Under the pieces are notes generated by a model. It searched no databases. It was given only the letters and a program-made list of their open reading frames with translations, and was not told the origin of the DNA. Source: Argentina anserina (Eukaryota; Streptophyta; Magnoliopsida; Rosales; Rosaceae). Taken from it: DNA of 64,000 bases. The stretch covers positions 4,030,001 through 4,094,000 of the forward strand of contig NC_065872.1 of NCBI RefSeq assembly GCF_933775445.1, given 5' to 3'. The position numbers and the translations under genes were made by a program. Shown here in pieces: positions 52,513 through 63,920 of this stretch. The stretch's first letter is position 1; each line of letters starts with the position of its first letter.

Positions 52513-53102
52513 CTAGGTTGCACGGACATGCCATTGTAGTGGCGTATAGCGTGTCCGACACAGACACGTCCCAATATGCGCCGGACACGCGTGTCCGCGA
52601 ACTGACTTTGGACACGGCCCGGACACGCGGATACGCACCAACTCATAATAAAAGTGAAAGTGTTTTTGGTGAGAATCGAACCTTGGTCATCCAAGGCACT
52701 CAACAACTCCTCAACTATTCCAACAAATTCAGTTTTTGTTATATTTATGCACACCTTAATATATATAAGGAGAGAAACTCGTGATAAAAATGAAATTGCT
52801 TGTGGTGAGATTCGAACCTTGGTTGTCCAAGGTACTTATCAAGTCCTTAACCATTCTAACAAGTTATGTTTTCATCATTTTAATGCACACTTTGACATAT
52901 ATATATATACATCTAAAATTCTAAATACTTTCAAATTTATAAAATAATTTTGTTAATAAATATATATATATATATATATATATTAAAATAATATTTAATT
53001 AACGTGTTCACCACGTGTCTGTGTCCAAAAAAAGTTATATGCCGTGTCTACATATCAAATCGTGTCCAATACAGACACCCGTGTCCATGTCCGTGCTACT
53101 TA
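52513..53102. mobile_element. Mutator-like MITE (590 bp) in the 3' LTR of copia 2
   Basis: A perfect 9 bp target duplication, aattattac, lies at 52504-52512 and 53103-53111. Ends are ctaggttgcacggacatg and, reversed, taagtagcacggacatg, sharing gcacggacatg. Next to them are GTGTCCG-rich stretches. Inside are two related segments (about 52663-52735 and 52798-52870) with gaatcgaaccttgg and gattcgaaccttgg. The 9 bp target fits Mutator-like elements. Confidence 0.88.
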
Positions 53103-53183
53103 AATTATTACAGACCATGAATTAATGAAAGTTGATCTTAGTGAGTCAACAAAGCAGCCTCCATAAATTAAGGAAAGCTTCAA

Positions 53184-54077
53184 TTAAGGGAGACAAAAGA
53201 TGAAGCATTCACTGCACACATACACTGTCTGGATCACATTATTTTGAACTTGATTTCGAATGAAATGACAGTCAATTTCTATGTGCTTGGTCCTTTCATG
53301 AAACATAAGATTTGCAGCTATATGCATAGCTGACTGATTGTAACAAAACATAGAAACTGGTTTGGAATTTTGGAAACCAAGTTTAGCCAACACAGCTTTT
53401 AACCATATGAGTTCACAAGCCAAAGAAGCCATTGCTCGATATTCAGCCTCAGCACTGGATCGAGCAACAACAGCATGTTTCTTGCTTTTCCAAGTCACAA
53501 CATTACCACCAACAAATTTACAAAATCCAGTAGTTGACTTACGATCCAAGGCATTACCTGCCCATTATGCATCAGTAAATCCGACAATTTCATGATGGCC
53601 ATGTTTCTTCATATGAATACCTCTTCCAACTGAACCCTTTAGATATCTCAAAACTCGAGTAACCAATTTCATGTGTTCAGTAGTTGGAGAATGCATATGT
53701 TGACTCACTAAACTCACTGCAAAGGCAATATCAGGCCTAGTGATTGTGAGGTAGATAAGTTTGCCAACAATTCTATGATAAGCTGTAATATTAGATAATT
53801 TTTCATCTTTGTCAATCAGCTTCATTTTCACATAGAGAGGAGTAGAAAAAGACTTACAATCAAGCATTCCCACTTCTACAAGCAAGTCAAGAGTATATTT
53901 ACGTTGATTGAGAAACAGACATTTACTGGAACTTGGAACTTCAATCTCCAAAAAACATTTCAGTGTTCCTAACTCTTTGATAGCAAATTTATCTCTCAGT
54001 GAAGACTTAATAGCATTGATTTCATCCAAATTGTCACCTGTAACAATTAGATCATCCACATAAATCAACACAACCAA
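53184..54077 (-). pseudogene. Copia 2 reverse transcriptase (C-terminal part) and RNase H
   Basis: LIYVDDLIVTGDNLDE, GTLKCFLEIEV, a segment GKLIYLTITRPDIAFAVSLV and, after a stop near 53565, STTGFCKFVGGNVVTWKSKK with RSSAEAEYRAMASLACELIW. These are the RT palm and RNase H of a copia element. The frame is broken at least once. Confidence 0.9.
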
Positions 54078-54270
54078 GTGTATGCACTACTTTTTTCTAA
54101 CAAACAGAGAAGAGTCAGAATAGCTTCTCTTGAAATTAGCATGCACAAGAACATAATTCAATTTAGAGTACCAAACTCTTGGAGACTATTTTAAAACCGT
54201 AAATGGCTTTATGTAACTTGCATACTAAGTCAGGTTTAGATAACAAAGAATGATCTGGTGGCAACTTCAT

Positions 54271-54934
54271 CTAAACCTCATATTCAAGACTTCCATGCAG
54301 AAATGCATTCTTAACATCCATTTGAAAAATGTGCCAAGCTTGATTCACAACTAAAGAAAGTAAAACCCTTACAGTTCTCATCTTGACAACTGGTGCAAAG
54401 GTTTCTTTACAGTCAACACCATATGTTTGACTAAATCCTTGAGCAACTAAACGTGCCTTGCACCTCTCAAACTTTCCATTAGACTGAAACTTAGTTTTAT
54501 AAATCCATCTACATCCAACAACCTTTTTACCAATTGGAAGTGGCATGACACTCCAAGTTTTGTTGTCTGCAAGAGCTTGAAGTTCTTCATCCATGGCAGT
54601 TTCCACTCTGGCAACTTCACAGCTTCATCATAAGTCATGGGATCGTGAATACTGGACAATTGACTTAAAAAGGCTTTATGTTGCATAGACAAAAACTTAT
54701 AACAAACATAATTTGAAACAAGATGTTTTGGAACATAAGTTTCATACTCAATCAATCTTTGGGGAAGATTCCTAGTCCGAGGAGGATTTCTCCTAGGCTG
54801 AGCATGAAAATCATGTTGCTGCTGTTGTACAGAATTTGCAGTCTCTTCACTGTTGTCAGATTGCTCCACCTCATCATCATTATTACCATCTGAACTTGAA
54901 GAGCTTGTAGAACTTGCTTCATTAACTTCAACAA
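54271..54934 (-). pseudogene. Copia 2 N-terminal reverse transcriptase
   Basis: [38 protein letters not shown] and [16 protein letters not shown], preceded in a shifted frame by the integrase-RT linker (NPPRTRNLPQRLIEYETYVP). At least one frameshift near 54600. Confidence 0.88.
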
Positions 54935-54990
54935 AGATAGATGGAAATGAGTTACCTGTATTAATGTTGAATTCCCACTACAATTCAGAC

Positions 54991-55937
54991 CTATTCAAAG
55001 AAAAAAAGGATGTCCTCATAAAATTGGACATCTCTAGACACCTGCATTTTTCTGGTTTTAGGATTGTAACATTTATAGCCTTTTTGAGTGGAGGAGTATC
55101 CCATGAAAACAAGCTTCTCAGCCTTAAGGTCGAGCTTATCTCTGTCTTTAGGCTGAATTCTTACATAACAGGTGCACCCAAACACTCTAAGATGAGACAA
55201 GCCAATTTCTCTGCCTTTAAGCACTTGCCAGGGAGACTTAGCATTCAAAACTCTAGTAGGCTGTCTGTTTATAATATAGGTAGCAGTAACCACAACATGT
55301 GTCCAATATTTTTTCGGCACATTCATTTGAAACATCAAAGACCTAGTTTTTTCCAACAGATCTCTATTTTTTCTTTCAGCAAGACCATTTTATTGAGGAG
55401 TAGGAACACAACTTATTTCATGAATAATCTCATGATTGCTCAAATAATTGATCATGGCATTAGAGGTATATTCAGCTTCATTATCAGACCTCAAGACTTG
55501 AATTTTAGAAGAGAATTGATTTATCACTAGATTGTGAAAATCAATGAAAGTATTCATTAACTCACTCTTGACTTTCAAGAGATACAACCAAGTAACTCAA
55601 GAAAAATCATCAATGAACACAACATAATATTTGTATCCATTAATAGAATCAACAGGAGCAGGGCCCCATATATATAAGTGCACCAGTTCAAAACATTTAT
55701 TGGTTTTTGATTGAGACATGCTGAAAGGAAGTCTAGAAAACTTAGATGTTACACATACTTCACAATGAAGTTGGCTTTTACAAAATACTGGAAACAAAAT
55801 AAAACTTTATTGGATGGATGAGCCAGACGTTGATGCCAGAGATTTTCATCAACAACAGGATTGACACTAAGAGCTTGAGAAGGTTTTGAGATTGCAAGAG
55901 GAGATTTTGACAAATAGTACAGACCATCTAGGAACAC
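54991..55937 (-). pseudogene. Copia 2 integrase
   Basis: LWHQRLAHPSNKVLF (pre-integrase zinc region), YKYYVVFIDDFS, VLRSDNEAEYTSNAM and KKYWTHVVVTATYIINRQP occur in order in several frames. Stops and frameshifts separate them. Confidence 0.88.
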
Positions 55938-57387
55938 TCATTCACTAATTCTCTTCTTGGTCACTCGATTCTGAACAAGACAATTTAGATTTTTTAACAA
56001 CTTGCTGACATACAAGAGTTTGAAAGGAAAATCTGGGACATAAAAGACACACGAATCAATGGAGTCAGAGAGAATTTTTAATTTTCCTTCTCCAAGAACA
56101 GGAACAACTTTTCCATTTGCAACTGAGACATTTGAAGGTTTAGGAAATTTTCTAAAATCATGCATATTACTGAATTGATTTGACATATGGTCAGTAGTTC
56201 CAGAGTCAATTATCCAAACATCACCAATTAAACTAGCTTTAAGTGCAGAAGCAAAAGCCTTAATAGTACATGATATTTCATTACTACCAATGTGGTCATA
56301 TTCAGCCAGAAATCCAGCAAACTTTCCCACTAATGCAGTAGAGGTAGCTTCAATGATACTCATTCGTTCATCCTTCTTATTTTTCAAATATGCAGCAAAA
56401 TCATTCAGTAACACTGCGGGATTGGAGGTCAAATCAATAGAGTTATTGATATCAGCTGATGAAATACACATGCCTAAAGTACTGGCCATGTGAGCCTTGT
56501 GATTGTTGAAACCAAACTTTTTGTTATTCTGTTTAAACCTTTTTCAAACTTTGGTTTCAGCTCCAGATGAAGAATCCAACATGTCTCTTCCAGATGAGTT
56601 ATTGAACCACAATGATTGCACTTCCAATCAGCTCTTTTTCCTTTGAAATTTCCATATTTTTGACTAGCTGGAAATGCTCTAGCCTCAGAACTATTTGCTT
56701 TGAACTCCACTTTCATTACTTTTCTGCGAGTTTCCTCTCTTTGAAGAATGGTACAAACATTTGTGAAGGTAGGGAACTTAGTATTCATCAAAAGATGGCT
56801 TCTCACATCTTCATATTCAGGTCCAAGACTTCCAAGCAGTTAGAACACCTTGTCTTCATCTGCTCTTTTGATCAAAGTATTGTTGTCAATGGTATGAGGT
56901 CTATATTGTTTCAGCTCATTCCACTTGGATGTAAGACATCTTAAATGTTGAATGAAGGAATTTTCACCTTGTCGAATTTCAGCAATTTCTTGCATCAATT
57001 GATAAACACGTGCAACATTATTTAAATTGCCATACATGGCTTGTATTGATTGCCACAACTTTAAAGTAGAAGTGCAGAACTGAAAAATTCTTGGATATGA
57101 GGCTCCATAGAATTGAAAATCCATGCTCTTACCACTTGGTCCTTACCTAACCACCCATCATATGTTGGATCAGTATGATCAGGAGTTGTGATGGTTCCCT
57201 TGATGAAGCCACGTCTTTGTCTACCACTTAATGCTAAAGTGATAGCATTGGACCATCTCAGATAGTTGAATTCATTTAACAAGACATAAATAATTCTAAT
57301 AATGGTGTTAGAATCAGTTTCAGATATAGATGAAGGTATAAGATCTGTGGAAACAGTTACAGAGATAACTGGAGGATCTCTAGGCAT
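55938..57387 (-). pseudogene. Copia 2 gag and protease
   Basis: Starts MPRDPPVISVTVSTDLIPSS, with NYLRWSNAITLALSGR and WIFNSMEPHIQEF typical of gag. A zinc-knuckle-like CNHCGSITHLEETCW and the protease site DVWIIDSGTTDHMS follow. Frames change at about 57100, 56830 and 56490. Confidence 0.88.
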
Positions 57388-57473
57388 GGCTTAGAGAGAG
57401 ACAGATTCAAAGGAGAATTTGAGGAATGAAAAATCAAAGAGACAGGCCTAGGAAAAGTCCTACTTTGATACCA

Positions 57474-57677
57474 TGAAGAAATTTAGAGAAATAAATAAGA
57501 CAAAAAGTAACTCTTGGATGTATTCATTCGTATACAAATGAAGAGAAAAGCTGCAATATATAGCAACTGCACAATTATTACAGATCATGAATTAAGGAAA
57601 GCTAATCTTAGTGAGTCAACAAAGCAGCCTCTATAAATTAAGGAAAGCTTCAATTAAAGAAGCCAAAAGGAGAAGCA
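57474..57677 (-). repeat. 5' LTR of copia element 2
   Basis: Uninterrupted LTR copy beginning TGAAGAAATTTAG on plus and ending ...GAGAAGCA. The partner at 52410-53207 carries the 590 bp insertion. Confidence 0.85.
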
Positions 57678-58118
57678 TAAAAAGCAACGCCATACTCACA
57701 TAATTCAACACAGGTCATAGTGTACCTGTTAATTTACTGATTGCTGGGGGAACTGGTAAGTGTATATCGTACCCTGGTGCCAGCGTTTATTACTCCAATG
57801 CTGCTAGTAGAGATTGATACTGAGTTTATTGAGTTTGGAACGAATGCTGCTAGGATTAAAAGGGTGTAACGATCTGTCTGGAATGAATGCTGAAACTTTT
57901 ATTAGAGAAACCTGAAGATGAAGAGATCATCATGACAATGCGAGTATTGTATTAATAAAGTACATAAAAAGAGTAATTATTCATATTCATCTTCCTCAGA
58001 AGATGAAGATACAGGCTCCCAATATTCTAGTTTACTCTCTGCATGTTGTGCTATCCAAAGCAAAGAGGCCTCCAGACTAGCGGTTGTTTCTGGAGAATTG
58101 GGACGTATAGCCAAGACC
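57678..58118. other. F-box pseudogene 3' flank
   Basis: No gene recognised. Contains the 3' side of the F-box pseudogene, including an acidic-coding frame without family match. Confidence 0.4.
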
Positions 58119-59425
58119 CTAATTATTCTTAACATTCAGTAACGGTGGTCTGGATGTCCTTCTGAAATTTTCTGGAAATGCGAGGGCCTCAGAAACGGCG
58201 TAATGATAGATATATAGATATACCCGATCGCAGGATTCAAAGTTTTCAAGAAAATCTCTCCAAGTAGAAAAATGTGTCATTGGAGGGGGGAAATTGGGTT
58301 CTACAGCTTGTTCATCATCCCAATAAAGCTTGAGTAATGCATTCATTGGATTTCGAGCTTTCACAGAGATCACACCTTTCGGCAAGAAATAAATATTGTA
58401 GCAAATGGTATGGAGATTTGGAACATCAATAGTGGCCTTGAAATCATGGCCACAAGTTCCGAGCATTCCGAAGTGAAGAGGACCAGAAAGCGGAGCAGAG
58501 ACGCTGATGTATTTCAACTTGACGCATTCCTTCTCCAACCAGATTGAGTTTGGTTGAGGACATACTGAAGTGAGTTAAAAAGATTCCAGATTCTTAGCTT
58601 CAACGACAACACACGAGCATTGGCAGTGTATAACATTCAAGATTTTAAGACTAGCATTATCGACAAAAATGCGCCGCCACCCCGATGATGAGCTAAAAGA
58701 ACACTTAACCAGGGACAAAAACTCGATGGAAGGACATCCCTTCCAGAATGATTCCATGTAGAAATCAAACATCATTTCGTGTAGGATCATAGTTTTCAAC
58801 GATGGAAGGGTTATCAGCTCATAATTCTCCCGTATTCGGACATGCTGCAGATGAAGATAAGTAAGATATTGAGCATTGAGAATGATATGGGGTATGCGGT
58901 AGTATGTGCTTTCTGAATCATAAACCGTACTTTGAATGCTGATATATAGTTCTTTGACGCATTTATCAACCACAAAACTAAACCACTCGTCTATTGTTGC
59001 CGAGTCTATCAGTTCGCAATCATATCTCATTCCAAGCTTGAATCTATCCAAGTTGAGATTGTTTCTCTCATAATGTTTCAAACAGCTCTTCACGAAGTCC
59101 ACGACAACAGCTTCTTCCTGCGGTCTTCGTCATGATCGCTGGAGTCCCCCTCGTCATCGAAAACTAAAAAGGGGACTCCCAAAGACCACACACTTGCCCA
59201 TTGTTTGGAAACAATGGATGAGCGTACGGCAGCTTTAGTGGGAATGAGTCGGAAAATCTTTTCAACAATAGGGTCCGGAAGGTGAGGGAGCATTAGCAAT
59301 GTGTCCACAGCGATGGCGTTTTGATCAGCCTGCTCTTGACCTTCCTTTGTTTGGTCTTGATTCTTAAGCCAATTCTTACTTGGGGTTGCATGGCTGCACA
59401 TTTGTCTTGTCGTACTCGTCGCCAT
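58119..59425 (-). pseudogene. F-box/LRR-type gene with a frameshift and a premature stop
   Basis: The N-terminal part (from 59425) has an F-box, LPDPIVEKIFRLIPTKAAVR followed by SSIVSKQWASVWS. The frame shifts near 59105-59110: KKLLSWTS ends in TGA while the next frame continues VDFVKSCLKHYERNNLNLDR. It then reads through leucine-rich repeat-like sequence (YLTYLHLQHVRIRENYELIT, LPSLKTMILHEM) to a TAA at 58575-58577, after which the same frame goes on ECVKLKYISVSAPLSGPL to the real end at 58119. Intact it would be about 430 residues, normal for plant F-box/LRR proteins that act as SCF substrate receptors. Two independent lesions make a pseudogene likely. Confidence 0.85.
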
Positions 59426-60111
59426 AAAAATCTGGAATTCTGGTTAAGAAGAAGAGAACAGAGTGACAATAACAAACTCTCATCAATACCAATGATCAGC
59501 CAATAATTCAAGACACAAAATGAAAACGAATAGAGAATCAGTTGAAACTATAAAGACTGATATCTAATAGCATGATGAGATCGATATACAGTGAATGAAG
59601 TTTGTGGTGCGTAGCAGATCGTAAAATTTAGTTGTGAGAATCAAAGAGATCATATATAACACTAACAGAATCCATACGACCATACCTCAATCATGTAGCC
59701 GTCATCTCCTTATTTTGAATCCAATTGGCCAGAGTACTACTGAGATGAACCCTCGATTGCGATCGCCTTCATATTCATCTTCTCTTTCTTCCTTCAGTGA
59801 TATGCACTTATATATATTGTGCTGTTCGTAAGTTTGATTGGTTTTTGATTTAAAAAGTAGTCTTTATGCTTACATAGGAGTCCTTTTTTTATTAAAAAAA
59901 GGAGTCCTTATGCTTCCGTAGTCTGTTTTTAGAGGAATATGATTCGGAAACCCTAGGCTGAAGAGAGATTTTCTTTTTATTCCTTCAATAATACCACTAC
60001 GGGATCGGTTGTGGGCATTGAGCATTGGGTTGAATCCGTGTCGCGACAAAGACCCAATTTGACCACGGGGTCAGACCAGATCGATTGTGCAGTTGTATAT
60101 TTTCCTATCTA
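59426..60111. other. Upstream flank of the F-box pseudogene
   Basis: Leader or promoter remains of the F-box gene on minus. No other gene recognised. Confidence 0.45.
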
Positions 60112-60811
60112 TCTCCGGGTTCTCCACTACTACTATAACTATAACTCTACAAGCCATTTTGTATGAGGAATTTTTCAATGCTTTCGGAAAACAAAACTAT
60201 GTGGTAGTATCCAATGGTCTTTTATTTCAATTACAATTTGGCACGTATGATTTAAAAAGAAAAATCATATTAAAACTATTTTATTAAAGACTATTTTGTG
60301 TTTATTTATAAAATCCTACACATTACCCTCTAATACCTTAAATCTTAAACCATAAACCTTACACTCTAATACCCTATACCCTAAACCCTAAACTTTAAAT
60401 TTGAAATCCTAGTTCAAAATCATTAATATCTATAATGGTCATTTCACAAATAATAAAAATATGTAAAATTATAATTTTAGTGTAATAAATTCACGTGTCA
60501 AAATATAACAGGTGAGAAGAACCAGTGGACATTGTTATGTGGTTTTCTGGGAGGTTGAAAAATTTCTTATCTTTTAGTGTCAACAACTTTATCAAAAATA
60601 TATATGCTAAAAAATACCTATTTCAGAAAGAGAATTATAAGTTAAATAATAATATATGGAATGGTCAAAATATAAAATAATAAAGAAAAATAGAAAAATA
60701 AAAATTACAAGTGGTAAAATGGAAAGAGAAAGAAGAACAAAGCAATGTGGTTAGCTATTTTAGCGGGTAGTGAGAAGTTGTATCCGTGCAAATGCACGAG
60801 CAAAAGGCTAG
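60112..60811 (+). mobile_element. Putative small Helitron-like element
   Basis: The right end has a short hairpin, cgtgcaaatgcacg, about 12 bases before CTAG (60808-60811) followed by T, the Helitron 3' pattern. A plausible TC start with tctccactactactataac lies at 60112-60121. No replication initiator or helicase coding region. A degenerate telomere-like tract (taccctataccctaaaccct and neighbours) lies inside at 60300-60400. The 5' boundary is uncertain. Confidence 0.5.
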
Positions 60812-60990
60812 TACTCTTATAATTCAATCCAGACTTGCGAGCCAAAGTAGAAAAAAAAGTACATTTTTAACTCTGAAATATTAAAACCCATTAACACTGA
60901 GAAAATTAATAGGGATGAAATAGTCAAATTACAAAATAACATTTTTATATATTAAAAGAATTTGACATGCGTAACCGCCAAACACATGTT

Positions 60991-61203
60991 TCCTATACTA
61001 CTCTTGATGTATTAAATTAATTATATTTAATTAATGAATAAGAAAGTAAAATTAAAACAATAAAATCACTTTCTAAGTAGTAAAACAAGTAATTAATGAA
61101 TATAAGATGCGGTACACAAGTTCAAATGTTACCGTTAATTTTTTAGTGGTAAAACAGTAAGCACATCATTTTGCATGTGTCTTAGCATGTGCGAGAATGC
61201 TAG
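60991..61203 (+). mobile_element. Second, shorter Helitron-like terminus
   Basis: tcctatactactcttgatg at 60991 and gcatgtgcgagaatgctag ending at 61203 with a following T parallel the ends of the element just to the left. No coding content. Weak evidence. Confidence 0.35.
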
Positions 61204-61299
61204 TACAATAGAAAAGAGAAAGAAGATAAATAATTTTCAGATAATTATCACTGGGACGGTCCTGCGTCAAAAGCCGATTTTTTTATGTCCTGAACAATT

Positions 61300-62229
61300 G
61301 TAGGAAGTTCTTTATGTCCAAATCATTCTTTAATGCTCTATATTACACATTTTGTCCCACATCTCAATGTCTGCTAAGCTAGATACGGTATGGGTATTTT
61401 GCTCATCTACCTGTTCATCAAATATATTCGGCATTGGACCTTTTGTACATTATACACAAGACTATGAATATCAATTCAGAAATTTCCAAAAACAAAAAAA
61501 CAAAAATGAATATCAATTCAGAACTTGTTCTCCTTTGAGTGATTAATGAGAACATGCTAAATAGATATGTACATATTTGGCTGATAAATAACTCACTTCA
61601 CTTCTTGGTCTTGACACCCCGATCAATGCAACGGGACGTGTCTATTTATCTATCTCTTGACTCGAAATGGGAGCAGGTTTGAAAAAAAATCTTAGAGTAT
61701 CTATAGTTGGGCCAGGAGGGTCTCTTAACGTCTTTTTTTTTTCTTCTCATCAGAGTTATTTCACAAAGACTTGCCATGGTAAGGAAGGCATTCAAGTGGG
61801 AGCAGCATTTCCTACCCCCAGCAAGAAAGGATACTCCCTATTCGCTCAGGGTTGTGTCCCATGCGTGCCCCTCGTCACATTAGAAGAATGTTCACTTGGA
61901 CATGCTTTTGCCATACTTGAAATCAGTAATTCTACATGACGAATGCATGTACACTCTTAAGTGGCAGTCATCACTCTTTACCTTTACATTTCAGCCTCCA
62001 AATCTTTTCAATTTCTTCACTTCTATCAAATCCATCAAAGTTTTGACCAGAATAACTAAAATCTTCTTCAGATGTAACAGAAACACACCACTACTTTTTC
62101 TCGAGGTCCATGTGTGTTTCTCCATCAGAAACAGCCACCTCAATAGTCTCCTCAACTGATACTTCTGATTTGTCGTCTTGGTCATCTGATCTTTGGTGTA
62201 AGGTTTCTTGTATCTTCGTCACACCCTTA
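61300..62229. repeat. Segmental duplication, copy 2
   Basis: Longer copy of 51695-52374. On minus, about 61340-61450 stays open with GPMPNIFDEQVDEQNTHTVS leading to WDKMCNIEH and a stop, which might be a real C-terminal exon of an unrecognised gene. Downstream minus-strand frames (62091-62342) are acidic and unassigned. Confidence 0.85.
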
Positions 62230-63081
62230 GCTGTACATACTTCTGATAATGAACCGACCGAAGTCGTTCTACGGGGAACTGTGAAGAGCGTTTGGCCTGG
62301 ATGGAAGAAAATTGTAACGGATGAGTTCAGAGGAGAACACAACGGCCGTACTAGTAACTAGGCGGTCTGTGCAATTTTTTGAGTTGTAAGCTCGACACGT
62401 GTACTGTTACAGCAACTTATTCCGTGAATTCAACGACACGTAAACTGTACAACCTCTTGCGAGAAAAACCAACAGGTGTAAAATCTCCTCTGCCCTCTCA
62501 GAAAACAAGTTACTGATTTACTGACAGTCGGTCTGTTTTGTGAAGAAGAATCTCAGAAGTCAGAACCGGTGGGTGGAGATCAATGTGCAAGTAATATGTT
62601 CGCCAAATGTGCTTGCCGGTATCGTTCTGACATGTTCGCAGTTGGAATTTAGAGTTTAGAGTTCCGGCGGAGAATCATTAAAGTCATTGTGCGACAAAAT
62701 TAAATTTTTCCAACTTTGGTAATGATGCTATAAACCAAAATGTGAATCATTGTCAAGAATGGGAAACATAGATATCTTCTCAACTTGGGTCGGAACATCT
62801 CGTTGACAAACAATACAAGTCGAGAAGACATCGTCAAGTGAGATTTTTTTTGTTTTCCTCGAGTAATTTGCAAGCCCGTAGTTTAAAGATAATCATATAT
62901 TTCATTCCTGCTGAAAAATTTACAGGGTTGACCTGGGCTGTCGAAAAGATCCCAAAACATTACACGAATGTTGATCACTCGACAAAGCGTAAGAGCAAAT
63001 ATTGTACTAGCTGCCTAGCTGTGGGTATTTTGATGCAATTAGGAGAAAATGCAGAAGTTCCTATACACTACTCTACGAGAT
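62230..63081. other. Unassigned sequence between the duplication and the last gene
   Basis: Contains the right half of a short acidic frame (62091-62342, minus) and the 3' UTR of the gene that begins at 63082. No recognisable domain. Confidence 0.4.
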
Positions 63082-63920
63082 TTATGATCCGCTGTTTCCT
63101 CGACCACAACATAATTCTGCACAGCAACCTAGGCAGCCAGCACACGCTAAACCAGTAAAGAGCTGGGTTAATACATTTGCGAACTGAGGGTTTATGTGGG
63201 AACAACATCGGATGCAGGCCATGCAACAGCAGTGATTGCACAGGGAGCCACAGCAGCTTGAAGCAGCTTTCACAAACATTTCAGCTGCTTCTGGAAGCTT
63301 TGGTTCTTCGGATCCCGGAGGTATGTTGTCTGCGGTTGCACCCAAGTTTCCAAAGCCCACGCACAAACTATGTCGCAGTATCATTTTCAGGCTTTCAGAA
63401 TCTTTGGTCTTGTTCTGGCTTTTCTTTGAGGCCTATATGATGTTTGTTGAAGAGAGACCATTTGAAAATTAAAACATAGCAGTTAAAAAAGACTACATGA
63501 CTTGTTAAAGTTATGTAAAGTATTTTAGTTTAACATTAACATACCTTCTGCTGTACAGCTTCTTCTTTTTGATAGACGACCATGCGGGTATACTCACTCA
63601 CAGTACCAGTAAGTACACTCAATTTAGCTACCTGCCAATTTTTACAGCACCAGAGACTTGTTAGTAACTTAGTACTATTAACTGAAAAGTTGATGTCTAG
63701 AAATGAAATCATCGATCAAACGAAACTTTGTACTGAAGTGCAAGGTTTGTGAGGGTGAAGGAGTTGAAAGATTTAAGATTCCAAAAGACACATTTCCATT
63801 TTTCATGGAGGGAGAACGGAAACTGGAAAGGACCCCATGACTAACCTTATCCTCGAGCTGCTTGTTCTCTGACAACCATGCCTGAGCGGTCAGTAAATCA
63901 ATCTCTCCTTTCGCACATAC
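63082..63920 (-). CDS. 3' part of an unrecognised gene with a Cys-rich C-terminus
   Basis: Three in-phase exons are visible: 63846-63920, 63545-63631 and about 63082-63432. The first two encode a probable coiled coil (GEIDLLTAQAWLSENKQLED, then KLSVLTGTVSEYTRMVVYQK). The last ends in PEAAEMFVKAASSCCGSLCN, HCCCMACIRCCSHINPQFAN, LTQLFTGLACAGCLGCCAEL and CCGRGNSGS. Cysteines occur in pairs and triplets within a semi-hydrophobic stretch, suggesting a palmitoylated or metal-binding tail. The acceptor of the last exon is my best fit to phase. The N-terminal exons lie beyond the right edge. I do not recognise the family and assign no function. Confidence 0.65.

Larger units (their letters stand above)
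52410..57677 (-). mobile_element. Ty1/copia retrotransposon 2, decayed
   Basis: LTRs of about 200 bp: 57474-57677, and 52410-53207 interrupted by the 590 bp insertion at 52513-53102. On minus the 5' LTR is followed directly by tggtatcaaagta (57461-57473), an initiator-Met-type primer site. Order is gag, protease, integrase, RT, RNase H. Flanks do not match as a target duplication. Multiple frameshifts and stops make it non-functional. It is a different lineage from copia 1, judging by gag and protease sequence. Confidence 0.9.

Noticed and set aside
60300..60400. Interstitial telomere
   Set aside because: The ccctaaa-like units are few and degenerate. A true telomeric block would have many regular repeats.
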